DNA of 10,042 nt, taken from assembly GCA_964500965.1 (NCBI GenBank), contig CAZCQZ010000053.1:1-10042 (forward strand). The letters run 5' to 3'. The DNA comes from JAISGQ01 sp964500965 (GTDB taxonomy: Bacteria; Bacillota; Clostridia; Oscillospirales; Acutalibacteraceae). The position numbers were made by a program, and so were the translations under genes. Below are positions 6,183 through 10,042 of this stretch, in pieces; the first letter of the stretch is position 1, and each line of letters starts with the position of its first letter. The notes beneath the pieces are model-generated. The model searched no databases, was not told the DNA's origin, and saw nothing but the letters and a program-made list of their open reading frames with translations.

Positions 6183-7412
6183 TTACAAGTCTTCATTGAG
6201 CAGCAATGTCATAAGCTCACAGCCGCGTTCGACTTTTATACCGCTTTTCGACGCCGATTTTTCGCTTACGCTCGAATATTCCTTTATTCCCTTATCCCTG
6301 CTTCTGTCATAAAGAATAAAGGGTACGTCGTCCATTTCGTGGGTCATGGTCGCAATCGGAGTCGGGTGGTCGGGGAGAATGAGCAAACGGTAATTTTCAA
6401 ATTCGTCCAGCTCACTGCGGAGCACCGACAAAACCTTTTCGTCAATAAGCTCAATAGATTTTATCTTGTTTTCTGTTTCGCCTCTGTGTCCGCACTCGTC
6501 CGGCGCTTCAAAATGAAGATAAGCGAAATCAGTTCCGTTTTTAAGCTCGTTTACTGCGGCTCTGACCTTGCCGTCAAAATCAGTATCAACATATCCGGTT
6601 GCACCCTTGACCTCACAGACCTTCATGCCGGCACATATTCCTATGCCCTTTATCAGATCCACCGCCGAAACAACCGCGCCTTTTTTGCCGTACTTTTCCT
6701 CGAACGGGTCAAGTGCCGGTGCAGTGCCCTGACCCCACAGCCATATTGAAGTGGCAGGGCGTTTTCCCTCTCTGACCCTTTCGATATTAACCGGGTGGTC
6801 TTTAAGTATTTCAACGCTTTTCTTCATCATTTCAAGTAATTCAGGTGCTTGAGAAAAGCTATTAAGATAATCACCTATAACTCTGCCGGAAATATCATGA
6901 GGCGGAGTAAGATTTCCGATATTTGCATTTCCGTTGTGCCAAACCAGGCAATGCCTGTAGGAAAAGCCCGGATGAAATCCGTATTTTTTGTTTGAAAAAG
7001 CTTTATCCACAGCTTTTATAAGCTCTGCCGCTTCTTCGGTGGAAATATCACCTGCGCAGTAATCCACCATTCTTTTATCCTCGTAGTTTTCCTCGTCTGA
7101 AAGGGTTACAAGGTTGCATCTCAGAGCAACATCGGTATTTTCAAGCTTTATACCCATGCTGACAGCTTCAAGGGGTGAACGTCCGGAATAATATTTCTTA
7201 GGGTCATATCCCATGACAGACAGATTTGCCACATCACTGCCGGGCTTAAAGCCCTCCGGCACGTTGGAGACAAGACCGACCGTTCCGTTTGCGGCAAAAT
7301 AATCCATATTCGGCTTTTCGGCATATTCCATTGGTGTTTTTCCGCCCAATGCATCAATCGGATAATCCGACATTCCGTCACAAAGGACGACAACATATTT
7401 TGTACTGTTCAT
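6183..7412 (-). CDS. apgM: Cofactor-independent phosphoglycerate mutase, archaeal-type (ApgM / proposed homoserine kinase family)
   Basis: 409 residues, the usual length for the ApgM branch of the alkaline-phosphatase superfamily and shorter than the approximately 510-residue GpmI type. The opening VVVLCDGMSDYP and PGSDVANLSVMGYDP are diagnostic. Expected metal and catalytic residues are all present: D12, the nucleophile S59, D305 and H309 (APDECGHRG), D348-H349 (LPDHPTP) and H358 (MTHE). The likely reaction is interconversion of 3- and 2-phosphoglycerate in cytosolic glycolysis. Some members of this family in bacteria are annotated as an alternative homoserine kinase of threonine synthesis. 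No threonine genes are nearby in this window, so I favour neither strongly. The start ATG has a weak AGGATG about 8 nt upstream. The gene is first of a probable two-gene operon with the lipoprotein and diverges from the cyclase gene across 153 bp. Confidence 0.92.
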   Translation of the reverse strand: MNSTKYVVVLCDGMSDYPIDALGGKTPMEYAEKPNMDYFAANGTVGLVSNVPEGFKPGSDVANLSVMGYDPKKYYSGRSPLEAVSMGIKLENTDVALRCNLVTLSDEENYEDKRMVDYCAGDISTEEAAELIKAVDKAFSNKKYGFHPGFSYRHCLVWHNGNANIGNLTPPHDISGRVIGDYLNSFSQAPELLEMMKKSVEILKDHPVNIERVREGKRPATSIWLWGQGTAPALDPFEEKYGKKGAVVSAVDLIKGIGICAGMKVCEVKGATGYVDTDFDGKVRAAVNELKNGTDFAYLHFEAPDECGHRGETENKIKSIELIDEKVLSVLRSELDEFENYRLLILPDHPTPIATMTHEMDDVPFILYDRSRDKGIKEYSSVSEKSASKSGIKVERGCELMTLLLNEDL

Positions 7413-7462
7413 ACGGCAACATCCTAACTAAGTGAGTTTCTTTGTTTGAATTGCTCAAAATG

Positions 7463-7491
7463 AGTATATCATAAATTTTTGCGTTTTACCA
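7463..7491 (-). promoter_or_regulatory. Candidate promoter of the mutase-lipoprotein operon
   Basis: Minus-strand TATACT (7468-7463) is a good -10. Seventeen bases upstream the -35 candidate is TGGTAA (7491-7486), only 3 of 6 to consensus. The predicted leader is about 45 nt. It is back to back with the stronger cyclase promoter. Confidence 0.45.
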
Positions 7492-7519
7492 TACCCTTAT
7501 ATACTTTTATTCTTTTCAA

Positions 7520-7548
7520 TTGCACTTACCTCTCTACTGTGCTACAAT
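7520..7548 (+). promoter_or_regulatory. Sigma-A-type promoter of the cyclase-family gene
   Basis: TTGCAC (7520-7525), a 17-bp spacer, then TACAAT (7543-7548) with the extended -10 TGC just before it. The start would be near 7555, inside the GAGGTGG ribosome binding site (7555-7561), so the leader is only about 11 nt long before the ATG at 7566. Confidence 0.75.
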
Positions 7549-7565
7549 AACCGTGAGGTGGTATA

Positions 7566-8147
7566 ATGACAATTTACGATATTTCCCGTGAAATACTGTC
7601 CGCGCCGGTATATGACGGTGACAGACAACCGGAAATCGAATCGGTTTCGAGCATGACCGACGGCTCTGCGTACAATCTTTCAAACTTACATATGTGTGTT
7701 CATAACGGCACTCATATTGATGCTCCGTTGCACTTTATTGAGGACGGTGCTTCGATTGAGCAGGTTTCGCTGGACAGATGTATAGGTCCTTGTACGGTTG
7801 TTGAGTGCAATCACCCTCTTACCGGACAGCGCGCCGAGGAGCTTCTACCCTATATTAAAAAGCGGCTTCTTATAAAAGGGAACGGTGAAATTACCCAAAG
7901 CGCGGCTTTTGTTTTTCAGAGCTGGGGCATTAAGCTGATAGGCGTTGAAAGTCTTTCGGTCGGTGACGTAAATGCTCCTGCTGCCGTCCACAGAGAGCTT
8001 TTAGGTGCTGATGTAGCACTTCTCGAAAACCTCAATCTCAGTAACGTCCCCGTGGGCGATTATTATCTTATTGCCGCGCCTTTAAAGCTTCGCGGTGCGG
8101 AAGCCGCCCCTTGTCGTGCGGTGCTTCTCAAAGACGTAATAGCATAA
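7566..8147 (+). CDS. Cyclase-family metal-dependent hydrolase (kynurenine formamidase-like)
   Basis: 193 residues, typical for the cyclase/KynB-like family. The family signature HNGTHIDAPLH is at residues 46-56, giving the HxxxHxD metal ligands H46, H50 and D52. Later H142 (VHRELL) and E179 (GAEAAPCRA) match the second half of the metal site. The ending PLKLRGAEAAPCRAVLL is characteristic. Members hydrolyse amides or lactone-like substrates; kynurenine formamidase is the best known, but most Firmicutes homologues have unknown substrates. No tryptophan-degradation genes are nearby, so naming it kynB would be unsafe. No signal peptide is seen, so it is cytosolic. GAGGTGG lies 4 nt before the ATG. 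The GH43 gene follows after 111 nt with its own promoter, and no clear terminator lies between, so partial cotranscription is possible. Confidence 0.9.
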   Translation: MTIYDISREILSAPVYDGDRQPEIESVSSMTDGSAYNLSNLHMCVHNGTHIDAPLHFIEDGASIEQVSLDRCIGPCTVVECNHPLTGQRAEELLPYIKKRLLIKGNGEITQSAAFVFQSWGIKLIGVESLSVGDVNAPAAVHRELLGADVALLENLNLSNVPVGDYYLIAAPLKLRGAEAAPCRAVLLKDVIA

Positions 8148-8192
8148 AACAGCCAAGCGGCAAGATTATACCGACTTCTGCGGCTTTCGATA

Positions 8193-8222
8193 TTGCACAA
8201 TGCGTTGTTTGTTTGCTATATT
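8193..8222 (+). promoter_or_regulatory. Promoter of the GH43 gene
   Basis: TTGCAC (8193-8198), an 18-bp spacer, then TATATT (8217-8222) with TGC just upstream (extended -10). The predicted leader is about 30 nt, including AGGAG at 8247-8251. No operator or cre-like site was recognised in the short intergenic region. Confidence 0.6.
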
Positions 8223-8258
8223 TATTTTAAATCAATGAAATACGCTAGGAGTGTTCAT

Positions 8259-9749
8259 ATGAAATACAGAAATCCCGTTATAACCGGTATGGCTCCCGAC
8301 CCAAGCATTTGCCGTGCCAACGGTAAATATTACCTGGTCACAAGCTCATTTCACTATTTTCCGGGCGTACCGATTTACGAAAGCGATGACCTGCTTAACT
8401 GGAAAATGATCGGTCATTGTCTTACACGTAAAAGTCAGATTGACTTAGGTAACATCGGTGCTTCCGGCGGTATTTTTGCCGCGACTATCCGTTACAACGA
8501 GGGTCGTTTTTATATGATTACCACCAATGCCACCACAGGGCAAAATTTTATTGTGTGGACGGACAATATTTACGACGAATGGAGCGACCCGATTTATATT
8601 GACCACAAGGGCATTGACCCGTCCCTTTATTTTGAGGACGGTCATGTTTATTTCTGCGGCAACGGCAATTACGGTCCCGATAACGCCGCCGCTGTTCTGA
8701 TGTGCGAAATCAACATCGAAACAGGTGAAAAAATCGGTGACGTCGTTCCTCTTTGGGGCGGTTCAGGCGGCAGATACCTTGAATCCCCTCATGTTTATAA
8801 GATTGGAAATTACTACTATCTGACCGTTGCGGAGGGCGGAACGGAATACGGTCATATGATAACCTATGCCCGTTCCGAAAACCTTTTCGGTCCTTATGAG
8901 GGATATTCCGAAAATCCCGTCATAACCAATCGCAATCTGGGCTGTTGTATTTATCAGGGCATGGGTCACGGCGATTTATTTGAGGATTACAACGGCAACT
9001 GGTGGATGGTGCACCTGGGCTTCCGTCAGCTTGATATGTGGCTTCCGTTTCATCAGCTCGGCAGAGAAACCTTCCTCACGCCTATTGTATGGAACAGCCA
9101 CGGCTGGTTTGAAGCCGCAAACGGCGGCAAGGTGCTGGGCACTATGGAATCCGATGTGCTCAACACAACTCAGCATTTTGTTACGGACGAAGCTCTCCCC
9201 TGCGTCAGCATGTGCTATATACGCAATCCGGAATACGGCAATTACAGCTTTAACGGCAATGCTATTTCTCTGCGCGGCAGTAAATACACCCTCAGTGATG
9301 TTGCTTCTCCGACATTTATCGGCACTGCTCAGAAAGAATTTGATGCGGATATTACATGCTCTGTTACCCCCGGCGACGGTGAATCCGGTCTTACCGTGAT
9401 TATGGACGACACTCACCACTATGAGGTTTTCGTTGATGACAGCGGAAATGTCAGGGCAAGAATAGTTATCGGCACTGTTAAGCACATCTGTGAAAAGTCG
9501 CTGTCTGTTGATACTTCACGTCCCGTAAGGCTTAGAATCATCAGTGATGCTCGTTCTTACACTCTGCTCGCCGCTCAGGACGGTGAATATACGGAGCTTG
9601 CCGTTCAACGCTCTCGGTACCTCTCTACTGAAGTTGCCTGCGGCTTTACCGGCGTAATGTACGGTGTTTACGCAACCGGAAACGGTGCGGACTGCACCAC
9701 CCCTGCTGTGTTTACAGACGTTAAATGCAAATATCGAATTGACGAATAA
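8259..9749 (+). CDS. GH43 glycoside hydrolase (beta-xylosidase / alpha-L-arabinofuranosidase type) with C-terminal beta-sandwich
   Basis: 496 residues from the ATG at 8259, chosen because AGGAG lies 7 nt upstream and MKYRNPVITGMAPDPS is the normal GH43 N-terminus. An upstream in-frame ATG at 8193 falls on the promoter and is rejected. Residues 1 to about 305 form the five-bladed propeller with the three catalytic acids: general base D14 (MAPDPS), pKa modulator D120 (GIDPSLY) and general acid E175 (YLESPHVYK). Residues from about 325 form a C-terminal concanavalin-A-like domain of the GH43_C2 type (GLTVIMDDTHHYEV, GFTGVMYGVYATG). There is no signal peptide, so the enzyme acts in the cytosol, probably releasing xylose or arabinose from imported xylo- or arabino-oligosaccharides. 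The overall layout resembles the Selenomonas SXA xylosidase group, but substrate preference cannot be fixed by eye. No transporter or regulator of a xylan locus is in the window. Confidence 0.93.
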   Translation: MKYRNPVITGMAPDPSICRANGKYYLVTSSFHYFPGVPIYESDDLLNWKMIGHCLTRKSQIDLGNIGASGGIFAATIRYNEGRFYMITTNATTGQNFIVWTDNIYDEWSDPIYIDHKGIDPSLYFEDGHVYFCGNGNYGPDNAAAVLMCEINIETGEKIGDVVPLWGGSGGRYLESPHVYKIGNYYYLTVAEGGTEYGHMITYARSENLFGPYEGYSENPVITNRNLGCCIYQGMGHGDLFEDYNGNWWMVHLGFRQLDMWLPFHQLGRETFLTPIVWNSHGWFEAANGGKVLGTMESDVLNTTQHFVTDEALPCVSMCYIRNPEYGNYSFNGNAISLRGSKYTLSDVASPTFIGTAQKEFDADITCSVTPGDGESGLTVIMDDTHHYEVFVDDSGNVRARIVIGTVKHICEKSLSVDTSRPVRLRIISDARSYTLLAAQDGEYTELAVQRSRYLSTEVACGFTGVMYGVYATGNGADCTTPAVFTDVKCKYRIDE

Positions 9750-9782
9750 TCAAAAGCAAAACGGTTTGTTATCCGACTATTG

Positions 9783-9822
9783 ACAGGTGCAGTAAAAAGC
9801 GTAAGCTTTTTACTGCACCTGT
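9783..9822. terminator. Perfect 18-bp hairpin, probable bidirectional terminator
   Basis: Arms 9783-9800 and 9805-9822 are exactly complementary (ACAGGTGCAGTAAAAAGC on the left) around the GNRA-type tetraloop GTAA. It lies 33 nt after the GH43 stop and 50 nt past the stop of the convergent right-edge gene. The A5/T5 run is inside the stem and no long T-tract follows on either strand (TTTAATAAT on the plus side), so termination efficiency is uncertain. Confidence 0.7.
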
Positions 9823-9872
9823 TTAATAATATGCGATTTTGCGATGACCGTTTCGATAGCGCATTTTTTCAT

Positions 9873-10042
9873 TTATCTCTTTTTGTAAATGACAAGCTCC
9901 GGATTTGCGCCGTTTTCCTCATAAGTACTGACAAGCAGGAAATCCATATTCGCAATCACTCCGAAGCATCTGTCTCCGTCAAATTCACACGCAAGCTGAT
10001 TGCCAAGATATGTCTTTGAGTCATCTAAAAATTTCACCGAAT
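9873..10042 (-). CDS. C-terminal fragment of an unidentified protein, cut by the right edge
   Basis: A minus-strand frame is open from the right edge to a TAA at 9875-9873 and gives 55 residues ending in NPELVIYKKR. It contains YLGNQLACEFDGDRCFGVIA and the hydrophobic stretch MDFLLVSTY. Coding character is good: balanced charged and aliphatic residues and codon use like its neighbours, whereas the competing plus-strand frame reads poorly. I do not recognise the family. It converges on GH43, with the hairpin at 9783-9822 between them. Confidence 0.65.
   Translation of the reverse strand, partial: SVKFLDDSKTYLGNQLACEFDGDRCFGVIANMDFLLVSTYEENGANPELVIYKKR

Noticed and set aside
6339..6749. 136-codon plus-strand frame
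   Set aside because: Antisense to the catalytic region of the ApgM gene; no family features.
8152..8192. Possible terminator after the cyclase gene
   Set aside because: The only pairing found (AGCC..GC with GCGGCT) is bulged, with a 20-nt loop and a short T-run, too weak to call.
8976..9485. 169-codon minus-strand and 139-codon plus-strand frames inside GH43
   Set aside because: Both are shadows of the GH43 frame, which has conserved catalytic residues and a C-terminal domain.
9780..10019. 79-codon plus-strand frame beginning in the hairpin
   Set aside because: It starts at the hairpin, has no ribosome binding site, and the minus-strand frame there reads much more like protein.
1..10042. 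A defence, toxin-antitoxin, phage or biosynthetic cluster
   Set aside because: No nuclease, antitoxin-like regulator, integrase, NRPS/PKS or peptide-modification gene was seen; the exporter stands alone without a candidate precursor peptide.

Overview
This window looks like chromosomal DNA from a gut or rumen Clostridia, most likely a Ruminococcus or Oscillospiraceae relative. That is inferred from the Firmicutes-style GGAGG/AGGAG ribosome binding sites, the sigma-A-type promoters, a TTG start, a very long secreted LRR plus fibronectin-III protein, and a cytosolic GH43 hemicellulase. No RNA genes, insertion sequences, phage genes or CRISPR arrays were seen.

Left third (1-3427, minus strand): one open reading frame encodes at least 1142 residues of a secreted, modular leucine-rich-repeat protein that runs off the left edge. 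It has a signal peptide and then two copies of a 473-residue module: a WGDG-containing beta domain, 13 LRRs of 21 residues, and an Ig-like domain. A fibronectin-III-like domain starts at the edge. All 26 LRRs carry a cysteine at the same position. A 202-bp stretch is base-identical between the two LRR blocks although the flanking domains have diverged. Its promoter and ribosome binding site lie in 3428-3610.

Middle (3644-7412, minus strand): a cofactor-independent phosphoglycerate mutase-family gene is followed by a small lipoprotein gene, probably as one operon ending in a hairpin terminator at 5514-5544. Next comes a single-chain ABC exporter half-transporter with its own terminator at 3644-3677. 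The first terminator overlaps the longest possible ATG of the exporter, so a TTG start at 5473 is preferred.

Right third (7520-10042): plus-strand genes for a cyclase/kynurenine-formamidase-family metalloprotein and a GH43 beta-xylosidase/arabinofuranosidase-type enzyme each have a recognisable promoter. GH43 ends at an 18-bp perfect hairpin. Facing it is the C-terminal end of an unidentified minus-strand gene cut by the right edge.

The genes do not form one obvious pathway. The common theme is a plant-fibre-dwelling gut lifestyle: surface binding (LRR/FN3), export, glycolysis or amino-acid metabolism, and intracellular xylo-oligosaccharide breakdown. I did not find a convincing new multi-gene system. 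The most notable object is the duplicated cysteine-ladder LRR protein.
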